64,000 nt of DNA, from contig NC_063052.1 in NCBI RefSeq assembly GCF_018812025.1, positions 20,290,914-20,354,913 of the forward strand. Reading direction: 5' to 3'. The position numbers were made by a program, and so were the translations under genes. Under the pieces are notes generated by a model, which saw nothing but the letters and a program-made list of their open reading frames with translations, ran no database searches and was not told the DNA's origin. Shown piece by piece: positions 47,168 through 57,224 of this stretch. Position 1 is the stretch's first letter. The number at the start of each line of letters is the position of its first letter. Source of the stretch: Megalobrama amblycephala. Lineage: Eukaryota; Chordata; Actinopteri; Cypriniformes; Xenocyprididae.

Positions 47168-50100
47168 CGGCCGGACGAGATGGCAGCGACCACCTGACTC
47201 AACATACCCCAGAGAACAGCACCTCATCTCTCTCTCAGAGAACCACAAGCACCATAACTTCAAACGGACAAGAAGTCCCACCTGAACATCCTGCAAAACA
47301 GTCAGAAACTGATCCAACACCTGATGGGTCAGATCACAGCAGCATCCAACAAACACCTGCTGTGGAAACCACTCCAGTTCCTGAAAGTGCTGTCTTGGTC
47401 GTCTGCCACTCCTCCGAAGAAAACGAAATAAATGCTGACATCCTACCTCTCTCATCCCAAACTCCAGTCCCACAACTCCTAGGTGATCTCATTGAGAAAG
47501 GTATCGCAAGAAAGTTTTACCTCTCCATTATCATCGAACAACACATCAAGGTCGAAGCCCTCCTCGACACTGGAGCTGACATCACCCTAATGTCAACAGA
47601 ACTCCTTGAAGAAGTCCAAAACAGAACAAAGAGGTCTAACGGAACCTTCAAACTTCAAAGGTGTGAGCTGAACCTCCAAGCATATTCCCACACAGGCCTA
47701 CAACTAAAACATGTGGCCCCAATTCACCTAACAGTGGGACCAATGAACCTTGTTCACCCAGTATACGTCTCACCACTCAACACATATCCTCTCCTCATTG
47801 GGAAAGACCTGCTTAACCGCTTTGAACCCTTAATAGACTTCAAACACCTGAAGATATGGACACAAGTCCGTGAGCCTCTGCCCCTCCAGTCAGTAAACCT
47901 GAACGAATTGCAGTGTCAAGCCACAGACACCGCCCCCCATCCACTGACTGACGATGCAAGTTCAAAGTCAAGAGCAAGTTCCACTTCAAGCAACAAGAAC
48001 CAAGACCCATTCCTCTGCTCACTGCAAGCGTCAGACTCAGGTTCCCTCCGAATCATGACTGCCATAAATGTCCAAGACACATCAGTGCCTGATGCAGCAT
48101 TAGCCCTGTGGGCTGAAAACTCAGCTATCAGCCTGAAGCTCTTCAGAACATTGAAGCAGACAAATCAGAGCATACCACACGTCTCGAAGCATAGCCGCTT
48201 CCCTCTCAATCCATGTTCAACAACTATGGCTACCTCCAAGATCGTCTGTGCTGCAGACATACGATGGAATGACAGACTCTTGAGTCACTACCTCCTGGTT
48301 GTCCCCAACCTGCCTCATGACATCTACATAGGAGCAGACATCATGGTCCGTCTCAACGCCTGCGTTGACACCGTGAATGACGTCATATGGACTCCCTTGT
48401 CACACCAATTGACATCTTCAGTCAACCTCAAGAATCTTCGATCTGGGCAAACAATACCAGATGCATGCGCCATGATCAACGAGCAAGAAGCCACAATCCC
48501 CGCTTACAGCAAGAGTGTCAGTGTCCGCCTCAACATGCGACCTGGCCAGACCCTTAACAGTAAGCTAGGCTTCTTCCAACCTTCCAGGACCTGCCTAAAA
48601 CTAGGACTGACCTTGGAAGCCACACCTCTCATAGAAGTGTCATCTCGTGCTGTGTATGTGTTGTTCAACAACTGTACGGCCAAAGACATCAATGTGCCAA
48701 AAGCCAGTCACCTGGGATGGCTCATCAACCAGGCGTTCCATGACTTTGAACTGACAGTTCCTGTCATCGGCCACATACCAGTTGAACTAATGTCAGATGA
48801 ATGCCACAACACCGTAACTTGCACAAAGCCCCATGAGATCATCACCATCACTTCTATTCTGCCGGTGCCTAAAGAAAGTGTCTGCCGATCAGAACTTACA
48901 GATGACACTCACCTCGCTGTCTACGCTGTGTCAACACAGACTGCAACAGAGTCACCTGTAGAACTGACTGTCAAGGCCCACAGTCCCTCAAAAGACTCAG
49001 AGGAACCCTATGCTGGGTTCAATGCACAAGTCCAACAAATCCTAAGCGAGGCGGATGCCCTCCACAGTGAAATGGATCGCCAAGGACTCAAAGAAGTTCT
49101 GTGCAAATACAAGGACTCCTTCGCAAAGGATTCCCTGGACTGTGGCCTGACTGATATCCACATGGTGCGCATCCCAACTCACCCAAATGCGCCACCGACA
49201 TTTGTGCGGCAGTACAAGATTCCGATAGCATCATACGAATCAGTGCAAGATATCATTGACTCCATGCTACAAAAGGGGGTCATCCGACCCTGCAACAGCA
49301 CCTACTCCGCCCCGATATGGCCAGTCCTAAAGCCAAACGGCAAATGGCGGCCCACCATTGACTATCGCAAATTGAACCAGCAAGTTCCCTTATCGCGATG
49401 GCCTATGACTCAATTGGACCAAGAGATTCCCAAAATCAAAGGCTCCACGATCCTATCCACACTGGACGTCGCCTCAGGATTTTGGACAATCCCTGTCCAC
49501 CCGGATGACCAACACAAGTTGGCGTTCACCTTTGGCAATCGACAATTCACCTTCACAAGATGCCCCTTCGGCTATGCCAACTCCCCAGCTGAATTCAACA
49601 TCTTTCTGAACAAAGCTTGCCCCGATGCCAGAGCCAGAGGCAACCTCATTTATGTTGACGATATCCTTATGAAAAGCAACAATGTGGCAGACCACCTCAA
49701 AGAAATCGACCATGTCCTGAACCAGCTGACAACAGCAGGAGCGAAAATTGCCCTCCACAAAGGACAATGGTGTAAAACCAAGGTAAATTATGTTGGCTTG
49801 CTCGTCGGACGAGGCGGCATTGAGCCGCAGTCCAGCCGTACACAAGCAATACAAAACATAAAGACGCCCACTAACATCTCTGAGCTACGAAGTTTTCTGG
49901 GAGTATGCAACTACTCACGACAGTTCATCGAGAACTATGCTGACATCGCACGACCACTGACTTCCCTCCTGAAGAAGGACACACCCTTTGTTTGGTCGGA
50001 AGCCCAGGACACAGCCATGAGCGAGCTCAAACAACGCCTGTGCTCGGCCCCATGCCTGGCCTACCCCGACCCAGGAAAAGAATTCTATCTGGAAGCTGGA

Positions 50101-52488
50101 TTCTCCAATCATTGCCTCAGTGCAGGTCTGTACCAGCTCCACGACAAAGACAAACGGGTGGTCGCTTATGCCAGCAAAACCTTGCTTCCCCCAGAATGCA
50201 AATACTCAGACTGCGAAAAAGCCTTGCTTTGCACTGTATGGGCCATTCAGCGTTTCTCCAACTACATTGGAGCTCAGAAGGTTATCATTGAAACGTGTCA
50301 CCAACCAGTGACCTTCCTCAACAGCCAACGAATCAGGGATGGCGTGGTAACCAACGCCCGCATAGCTACATGGTTAATGACGCTCCAAGGACGAGACGTC
50401 GAGGCAAGATATGCCCAAAACCACAAATCCTCACTGGGAAACGGGCTAGCAGCCTGTCAGAGCTGTTCAACAGACACGCTGAATACCTCAGCAGAAGCCA
50501 AAGAACCGGCACCACCGCAACTGACAAACTATAGGTACTTCGAGGAGAATGTGTGTGAAGGCATGCCCACAGCATATGTCGATGGTTGCTCCTACAATCA
50601 ACAAGGCAACTTGAAAGCGGGAGCAGGCGTGGTCTGGCTCAACAATGACCCTTGCCCACCACAACAGTTCAAGTTAGGCCCTCACTCATCTCAATATGCA
50701 GAGATAGCAGCCATCCTCATCACCCTACAACTGGCCGCCTCCCACAACATCAAAGAACTCCTGATATGTACTGACTCGAACTATGCCCGTCTAAGTTTCA
50801 CATGCCATCTAGCTGGATGGAAACAGAACGGATTCAAGACAGCTAACAACAAGCCTGTCAAACATCAGGAACTTTTCCAAGCATGCGATGCCATTGTCAC
50901 CACACATGACATGATCATCTACTGGAAAAAGGTCCGTGGTCATTCACGCCAACCAGGGCAAGACAAAGATCTCAATGACCAAACCGATGCCCTTGCCAAA
51001 GCTGGTGCATCACATGGAGAGCCTTGGAAATTCCCATCCCTCCCACCCAACCCTTCAGTTGCAGCCATAACCCGCCGCCAGCACGCCATTGGCGCGCAAA
51101 CCCCCGCCTCCTCCCATGTTGAACTCTCACCTCAGTTCACTGCGGATGATCTCCGCACCCTCCAAGCGTCGGATCCAACGCTGCAAACCATTATCGCTCA
51201 CATTTCCGACCCAATAACTCATCCCATTTCCACCTCCGACCTATCCAATTCCTCTGATCTCCGCCACCTTCACTCAATCAAGCACATGCTGCATCTCAAG
51301 GACGGCGTTCTCACATATGTCCCTGAGCCCCTAACTGCGCCAAAGCTTGTAGTTCCTCAGAGCCAAAGGGGGATAATGCTGACACACGCCCACGATGCAC
51401 CATGCGCTGGACACCATGGCGCCAAGGCCACCTATGAAACGCTCAAACAAGTAGCATATTGGCCTGGCATGCAGCAAGATGTGACGGAATATGTAAAAGG
51501 ATGCCTGGTGTGTTGCCAGTTCCAACCGGCAAACCCAAACCACAGAGCACCACTACAACGGAAAGGAATGACCTTCCCATGGTCTGACCTCCAAATAGAT
51601 TGGGTAGGACCCCTGCCACGGTCAACACGGGGTAACAAATACTTCCTCACCGTGGTTTGCGAATTCACAAAGTGGGTAGAGTGTCTCCCAGCTCCCAACG
51701 ATACAGCAGAAACAACAGCCTGCCTGTTAATGAACCACATCTTCTCAAGATTTGGACTGCCTCAAAGAGTCAACTCTGACCGAGGAACCCACTTCACCGC
51801 TGAGGTTATGCAGGATGTATGGAAACTCCTGGGCATACAGGCCAAGCTTCACATAAGCCATCATCCAATTTCCTCAGGGCAGGTCGAACGGGCCAACAAG
51901 ACAGTGGCAAGCATGTTGAAGAAGTATGTGTCCGCCAACCAAAAGGATTGGGATATCAAGCTCCCTCTGGTACTGATGGCCATCAGGGCCACCCCTCACC
52001 GGTCTACCGGAGTAGCCCCATTCGAAATGATGACAGGGCGACAAATGACACTACCGCTACACCTGCTGTACCAACCTGGTGACATGAACCTTGTCACCGC
52101 CTACACCACTCACCAGTATCTGGAAGAGTTGCATCAGCACCTGAGAGCGACTTTCGCCTTCGCACAACAAAACCTCCAGAGAAGCGCGGAAGGTCGTAAA
52201 GCCTACTACGACAAAAGGGCCTCTTACCAAGAACTCGATGTCGGAGACAAAGTGTGGTACTACAGCTTTGCCCAGCCAAGGCAGAAAGCTCCCCATCGCC
52301 TGTCAAAGAAATTCCTACCTCACTGGACAGGACCACATGAGATTGTGGACAAGCTCTCACCTGTCGCCTACCGAATCAAAATCAGACAAGGCCGCAACGA
52401 GCCTGTCCTTCGATGGGTCCATCGAAACCAGATAAAGAGGCACCAAGGTTCCAACCGACAGGAAAAGGGGGAGGTTCAAACCCACTGA
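47164..52488 (+). CDS. pol: Pol polyprotein: protease, reverse transcriptase, two RNase H domains, integrase
   Basis: Open in the gag frame from the UGA to 52,488. Order: aspartic protease (LLDTGADITLMS at ~47,560); a second weak protease-like or linker region; reverse transcriptase (LSTLDVASGFWTIPV, FTRCPFGYANSPAEF, YVDD at 49,651); a degenerate Ty3-type RNase H (~50,080-50,340) in which the usual TDAS and TDHKP aspartates are replaced (EAGFS, ETCHQP); a second, retrovirus-like RNase H with intact D-E-D-H residues (YVDGCSYNQ, AEIAAIL, CTDSNYARL, VRGHSRQP; ~50,570-51,010); integrase with HHCC zinc finger (HHGAKATYETLKQVAYWPGM, CLVC), DDE core (QIDWVG, NSDRGTHF, SGQVERANK) and a C-terminal GPY/F-like module (WTGPHEIVDKLSPVAYRI). 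No internal stops. It appears competent, and expression depends on readthrough at 47,161. Confidence 0.93.
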   Translation, partial: LAAGRDGSDHLTQHTPENSTSSLSQRTTSTITSNGQEVPPEHPAKQSETDPTPDGSDHSSIQQTPAVETTPVPESAVLVVCHSSEENEINADILPLSSQTPVPQLLGDLIEKGIARKFYLSIIIEQHIKVEALLDTGADITLMSTELLEEVQNRTKRSNGTFKLQRCELNLQAYSHTGLQLKHVAPIHLTVGPMNLVHPVYVSPLNTYPLLIGKDLLNRFEPLIDFKHLKIWTQVREPLPLQSVNLNELQCQATDTAPHPLTDDASSKSRASSTSSNKNQDPFLCSLQASDSGSLRIMTAINVQDTSVPDAALALWAENSAISLKLFRTLKQTNQSIPHVSKHSRFPLNPCSTTMATSKIVCAADIRWNDRLLSHYLLVVPNLPHDIYIGADIMVRLNACVDTVNDVIWTPLSHQLTSSVNLKNLRSGQTIPDACAMINEQEATIPAYSKSVSVRLNMRPGQTLNSKLGFFQPSRTCLKLGLTLEATPLIEVSSRAVYVLFNNCTAKDINVPKASHLGWLINQAFHDFELTVPVIGHIPVELMSDECHNTVTCTKPHEIITITSILPVPKESVCRSELTDDTHLAVYAVSTQTATESPVELTVKAHSPSKDSEEPYAGFNAQVQQILSEADALHSEMDRQGLKEVLCKYKDSFAKDSLDCGLTDIHMVRIPTHPNAPPTFVRQYKIPIASYESVQDIIDSMLQKGVIRPCNSTYSAPIWPVLKPNGKWRPTIDYRKLNQQVPLSRWPMTQLDQEIPKIKGSTILSTLDVASGFWTIPVHPDDQHKLAFTFGNRQFTFTRCPFGYANSPAEFNIFLNKACPDARARGNLIYVDDILMKSNNVADHLKEIDHVLNQLTTAGAKIALHKGQWCKTKVNYVGLLVGRGGIEPQSSRTQAIQNIKTPTNISELRSFLGVCNYSRQFIENYADIARPLTSLLKKDTPFVWSEAQDTAMSELKQRLCSAPCLAYPDPGKEFYLEAGFSNHCLSAGLYQLHDKDKRVVAYASKTLLPPECKYSDCEKALLCTVWAIQRFSNYIGAQKVIIETCHQPVTFLNSQRIRDGVVTNARIATWLMTLQGRDVEARYAQNHKSSLGNGLAACQSCSTDTLNTSAEAKEPAPPQLTNYRYFEENVCEGMPTAYVDGCSYNQQGNLKAGAGVVWLNNDPCPPQQFKLGPHSSQYAEIAAILITLQLAASHNIKELLICTDSNYARLSFTCHLAGWKQNGFKTANNKPVKHQELFQACDAIVTTHDMIIYWKKVRGHSRQPGQDKDLNDQTDALAKAGASHGEPWKFPSLPPNPSVAAITRRQHAIGAQTPASSHVELSPQFTADDLRTLQASDPTLQTIIAHISDPITHPISTSDLSNSSDLRHLHSIKHMLHLKDGVLTYVPEPLTAPKLVVPQSQRGIMLTHAHDAPCAGHHGAKATYETLKQVAYWPGMQQDVTEYVKGCLVCCQFQPANPNHRAPLQRKGMTFPWSDLQIDWVGPLPRSTRGNKYFLTVVCEFTKWVECLPAPNDTAETTACLLMNHIFSRFGLPQRVNSDRGTHFTAEVMQDVWKLLGIQAKLHISHHPISSGQVERANKTVASMLKKYVSANQKDWDIKLPLVLMAIRATPHRSTGVAPFEMMTGRQMTLPLHLLYQPGDMNLVTAYTTHQYLEELHQHLRATFAFAQQNLQRSAEGRKAYYDKRASYQELDVGDKVWYYSFAQPRQKAPHRLSKKFLPHWTGPHEIVDKLSPVAYRIKIRQGRNEPVLRWVHRNQIKRHQGSNRQEKGEVQTH

Positions 52489-53112
52489 CACAGACCGACA
52501 ATCCCCTACTCTATACCCCACTAATGACTCTGTCATTTCTAGGGAAAGTTTTTTTTTTATTTTTCTGGTTTTGTTTTACACAACACTTACACACGCTCCT
52601 TCACAGCACTGCTAGTGACAACCTCTAGTAGAAAGGAGTTGCCTCACACATGTGACACTCACTTTGCTCTCGTAAACTCAGTGTCCTTGTGTCTCTTTGT
52701 GTTTTCTTGTCTCTCTCCTCATGCTTTCTTTTTTCCCTCCTTTCACTATCATTAGTCTTCCTCCTCAGTTTTACCCATTATCGATTCGAATAATATCTAC
52801 CGGCTCAAAGACGTTGTGAATGTTTGATTTTGGCAAGGGAACACCTATGTCAAAGTACACACTCCTGAGGTCGTGGCGTACCACGATAACAACGAACAGT
52901 TGTACCAGGCCCCAAACCTAAAACGCGTACGCTCATTGAAGACATTCATTACCTTTGCCCGAGTAAACCATTCGTATTTGATAATACCGAGGGCATCTGC
53001 GGCCTAGAATCAATTAGACCCGACACTAGCTGCCACACACATTATCCTGCCTAACCAAACTCTCTGGATCAATGTCCCTAAGGGCTCGATCCTCCATATT
53101 GACAATCTTGCA
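52489..53112 (+). other. Region between pol and the env-like frame, decayed
   Basis: Contains T- and C-rich stretches and, from about 52,800, short frame-shifted blocks that look like the upstream part of the env-like protein, with stops (one at 53,005). No open frame long enough to call. Confidence 0.45.
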
Positions 53113-53547
53113 GTGTATCACGACGATGAGTGTCAGGCTGAACTTGAAATCTCACCGTACTTCAAACAGCATTCCTTCGTCCTCGATCCAGAATCGGAAG
53201 AAAGGATCAGGGAGGAAGGAACGCAACTTATTGATCTGACCCCTGTTGAGACGGCCTTAGAAGTTATAGCCCGCCTTCCGCCCGCTGGCATGCCATTCGT
53301 TCGGTCTTGGTCTGCTGCTGACACAGCGCTTTGCATCCCTACTATTGTAGGATATATTGTGACCTTGACACTGGCCTTCATCCTGCACAAACGGGTGAAC
53401 GCCGTGCAAGAGTCTTTTGATCGATGCACGTCGGGCGTCCCGCGCATTTTCCGACGTGATAAAACTGACCAAGAACCTGAACCCGAGAACTCAACCAACC
53501 TGATTGAAATTACGCCTCTACCTCCTCGTCGAACCACTGACAATTAG
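53008..53547 (+). pseudogene. Env-like C-terminal remnant with one membrane segment
   Basis: An open frame after the stop at 53,005 runs to 53,547 and has no good ATG near its start. It encodes a mainly extracellular-looking part, a hydrophobic segment (IPTIVGYIVTLTLAFIL) followed by basic residues (HKRV), and a ~45-residue polar tail. One transmembrane span near the end plus the position between pol and the 3' LTR is the layout of a retroviral envelope transmembrane subunit. I see no furin site, fusion peptide or signal peptide in the surviving part. The upstream portion is broken, so this copy should not make an intact envelope. The homology is inferred from position and topology. Confidence 0.55.
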
Positions 53548-53762
53548 ATTAGTCGAAACCACCCAATCACAACTGATCTTAAACAACACACCCCTATGTT
53601 AGTTGAAGTGTTCCTAACCCGTTCACTCCAAGATACCCAAGTCCTTCACCAGGATTCAGCCGAGTGAGGGAAGCGTTGTTTGTGTTTTGTGTTTGTCTGT
53701 TCTCTCTCTCTCTGCCTCTTGTTCCAGTGCCTGCCGACGTTCGCACCAGGAACCTCGCCAAG

Positions 53763-53773
53763 CAAAAGGGGGA
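53763..53773 (+). promoter_or_regulatory. Polypurine tract
   Basis: CAAAAGGGGGA lies three bases upstream of the 3' LTR. This is the expected primer for plus-strand DNA synthesis. Confidence 0.85.
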
Positions 53774-53776
53774 CTC

Positions 53777-55540
53777 TGTAGGGCACCGCTCGACAGAACT
53801 TACAAATGGCTTCATCAGCCAGAGGCATGATTGAACAAAGCTTCATTTGGTCCAAAAGATCCATTTCCTGAAGTGATGACGTGACTTCTTTTAACAAAGG
53901 ACTCTGTCTAAAGGACTTATTAGCTCATCAGCAATAAACTAATCAGAACCCATCACGTGGATCTGATCACATTAAATCTATTGATTCTCTCACAAAACCC
54001 TCTTGTATTAGTGGACGGAACAGGAAAACACCCATCAACGGATTTGAAGACGAATCTGTCCTATCAATACCTCCCTTGTATTGAGCAATCCATCCTGACC
54101 CGGTCACTCGTGACTCCGGTCAAAGTTTAAACTATGCTTGAAAACTGTGCAATGAACTTCGAATGGACCATCATTAAGAAATCATTTTAAACTATATACA
54201 GAATAATACATGCCATGATGTAATTACTAACATGTCTATTCAATGTATTCAATATGTGGGTTTTCTTCAAATGCATTATTGTAATCATTGTTTTAATTAG
54301 GTCAGTCTCGTAATATGTGTGTGTAAGAAGTGTGCCATGTTTGAGCTCTAAATACAGAGTTTATAATTCTCTGTAATTCTGTGTGAATGAAACATTGAAA
54401 TTCAGTATCAGGAAAATATTAAGAAACTTTATAAAGTTGTTAATCAAACAGGAGAATGTTCTGCAGATATCACGCGGTGTGATCAATGGACAATAGACGA
54501 GGCGTGTCTAATCTCCGTAGCAACGTCTCATTGGAGGATCGCATCTGAAGGATGGACCCAAATTGCTCCTTTAAAACTATGCTTTCCCAATAGCCAGTTG
54601 TCAAAAGATATGTAAAAGATACGTCAAAGAATCGATACGCTGAAGAAGGGTTGAAGAACCCATCTAACTGCCGTGGCTGATTTCCATCTGACAGTCGCTG
54701 ACTATCTTCATCCACGAGCCGCAACAGCCGTCACATCCCGAACCCTGAAACACTCCGTTAAACCTTTTGACCAAAGTCTCCAAAGAAGAGAGCCGCTCCA
54801 GCCAGACTCTCAGAACAGCGCGTTTCACCAGCCAATAACCTTCTTCAAAGCTTCCGCGCAGCCCAACGAAGGGCTTTCCCGAGAAGACGTCACCTGAAAG
54901 ACAGCCAATCCAGAACGGGATTCCGCTGTACACGAGTCACGGAACAACCCGATTACCTCAGCTGTCACAGCAAACGCAGGTACAAGCAAACTTCTCTCTC
55001 TCTTGCTGGGAACTGGTGAAACTCCTTTAAACCTAAAGAATCAAGCCAAAGCTCTGCTTTTGGGATTTTCCTCAGGTTATGAGTTAAGTTAGCACTGAAC
55101 TTGGGACTTTTCATAACTCATCAACTCCGCGAATGTGTGTACATGTATGTATGTGTGTGTGTGTGTGTTTAGCCTTAGTTTTCTGTAATCATTAGAAGTA
55201 GTCAATAAATCTTGTTTTGATTTTTCACATATACGAGTTTCTTGTGCTGTGTATCAAATTACTGCCTTAAACTTAAAAGATCCTAAAAGTTACCTCTTGC
55301 TTATAATATAATAATTACAATAATAACAATAATCATAATAAAATATTGTTACTGTTGGCCGCAGAATAATATTTTATCCAGAATTGGTAAAATACTCTAA
55401 CCTCAATTTTCGCTGGACGAATAATTGATGAAGTGTTAAATATTAATTCTGAATCATTTACAGTGAATCATTTACAGTTGATTCAATTCTTATTCCCTGT
55501 AACAATTAAATTGAGCTAATAAATAGGCTAAGTCCTTACA
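53777..55540 (+). repeat. 3' LTR
   Basis: Same length as the 5' LTR at a constant offset of 13,058 bp. Substitutions seen at 54,012, 55,063 and 55,376. Followed by GTAG and then the remainder of transposase intron 3. Confidence 0.95.
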
Positions 55541-57224
55541 GTAGCTTATTTTTTGTCACAGGCATTTGTATAAAATCCTAGCCTTTGCACAAGAGTCTTC
55601 AGTAGTACATTGCTCAGCCAGTTGAATTGTAATTAATTTTGTTTGTACTAATTCTTCTGTGGCCACATACTTTTTACAGGTTTGCATCAAGGCATTGAAG
55701 AATCTGAAAAGAAGAACAGGTCTTAGAGTTGGTGGGAAGTCAAGACAGAAGTTTGTGGCCATAGATGAGTCTAAGTTTGCTCACAAGAGAAAGGTACATC
55801 TGATGTAAAAAATAAAAAAGAATGGAAGTTTTTTACCATGTTGAAATACTAAAGTTGGTTTAGTTGCATTCAATAATACTTCCAGGGTTAATATCACATC
55901 AAAATACCACATGCAATCAAAAGACATGATTGAATGACGATGTTCCAAAAGGTAACAATAAGTTCTCCTCAACCTATTTGTTGTTATTCAGTTGTTTAAT
56001 GTTTAGGTTAATGAAGATACACGTGTGCTGAGGAATGGCTTGAGTAACCCCTAAATGATCATGGGGAGATCAGAATACAAATGTATGTTTTCTCTGGCAC
56101 ATACCGGGATTTACTGCTCTTAATATTTTCTTGTGTTTATGCATTTTCAGTTGAATCGTGGCCGCTGTTGTACTACTTGGCAGAGAAGAAAAGGCTGGGT
56201 GTTTGGGATGATGGAAGTTAAAGGAGCTCGCCGCCTACCAGTCTTAAAGATGGTAAAGGACCGTTCCAGGACCACACTGATGCCCATTATCACAAGGCAC
56301 ATCAGAAGGGGGTCAACTGTTTACAGTGACAATTGGAGGGCATATCTTAATGCGCTACAACCACTAGGATACAGACACCTAACTGTAAACCACAGTGAAA
56401 ATTTTGTTGATCCCCAAACTGGCTGTCACACACAGCATATTGAACGGGCCTGGCTAGCCATCAAGGCACAGGTATCAAGATTCAGGGGTAACAAGACTAC
56501 AAAACTATTAAGAGAACATTTGAAGTTCATCCAGTGGCACTATTGGCTGGGAAGAAGAAATAGGAAAGGTGCCTTGGCACAGCTGATCCATGACATTAGA
56601 AGAACATACAGATTTAGATTTCATTAAAGGTGTATCTTCCCCAAATGCATGATTTTTTTGGCTCTAGACAGTCTCTGTTTTTGAACTGTTTATGTTGTGA
56701 CATTTCTTCAGATTCTGAAATTTGACTATATCATGCTAACAACTTCTAACTTGTTTTGCTAAGTTTATAGCTTACTCAAACTACTTAGGAGTGTATATGC
56801 ATACACATCGTTGCAGAATGTATAATAAACTTTGAAATATGAATGTGATAGTTTTGCTTTGATATAGATATTGGGATATTATTGCACAGCACAGATTTAC
56901 TATTTATTTCCTTTGTTCTTCTTTTTAATTTTCCATTTCTGATCTGACACTCTGATTACCAATTTGACTTTACAGTCACACTGTAAATTACAGTGCTCTG
57001 TTCCTGTGTAAGAACAGTGTAACTGCAATGCAACAAATACAGTTACACTTTATAATAAGTAAACAATTCCTGTGTATTCACGATGTAAATTCTCTGGTGT
57101 TACACAGTTATGATTGAATGATTACACTTTAAATTCAGTGAATATAATTTGTAACAACATTGATGTTACACAGCAGCACCCAGCGAGTTAGGCTTTACAT
57201 ATAAATTGTGGTTGGTGTCCAGAA

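Larger units (their letters stand above)
40719..55540 (+). mobile_element. Full-length LTR retroelement, retrovirus-like, 14.8 kb
   Basis: Two 1,764-bp LTRs (40,719-42,482 and 53,777-55,540) start TGTAGGGCACC and end AGTCCTTACA. They are flanked by the 4-bp duplication GTAG (40,715-40,718 and 55,541-55,544). Between them lie a long leader, gag, pol in the same frame after one UGA, a decayed env-like frame and a purine tract. The LTRs are equal in length with three differences found by eye, so the insertion is recent. Large size, dual RNase H and an env-like remnant set it apart from ordinary Ty3/gypsy elements. Confidence 0.93.
38755..56627 (+). pseudogene. Merlin transposase (IS1595/ISXO2-type DDE), five exons, interrupted by an LTR element
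   Basis: Exons: 38,755-38,927 (zinc-ribbon head CKAPPCRHCGKKM), 39,025-39,133, 40,615-40,714 (FSQGLHLRQIDLMEDCVART), 55,680-55,793 (KFVAIDESKFAHKRK, first catalytic Asp) and 56,151-56,627 (GRCCTTWQRRKGWVFGMMEV, then STVYSDNWRAYLNAL with the second Asp, NHSENFVDPQTGCHTQHIER with the catalytic Glu, and FRGNKTTKLLREHLKFIQWH). Borders are GT/AG and phases agree except in exon 2, where one extra base near 39,085 brings a stop. The product would be about 324 residues, normal for the family. The LTR element sits at the donor of intron 3. With the exon-2 frameshift and a 14.8-kb block in intron 3, the gene is probably inactive, but all three catalytic residues remain. Confidence 0.87.

Noticed and set aside
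47362..47364. Independent GTG start for pol
   Set aside because: The frame is open back to the gag UGA, so readthrough explains expression better than a GTG start.
56133..56150. ATG upstream of transposase exon 5 as a real start
   Set aside because: It lies in the intron just before the AG acceptor. Exon phase from the upstream exons shows the coding sequence enters at 56,151.
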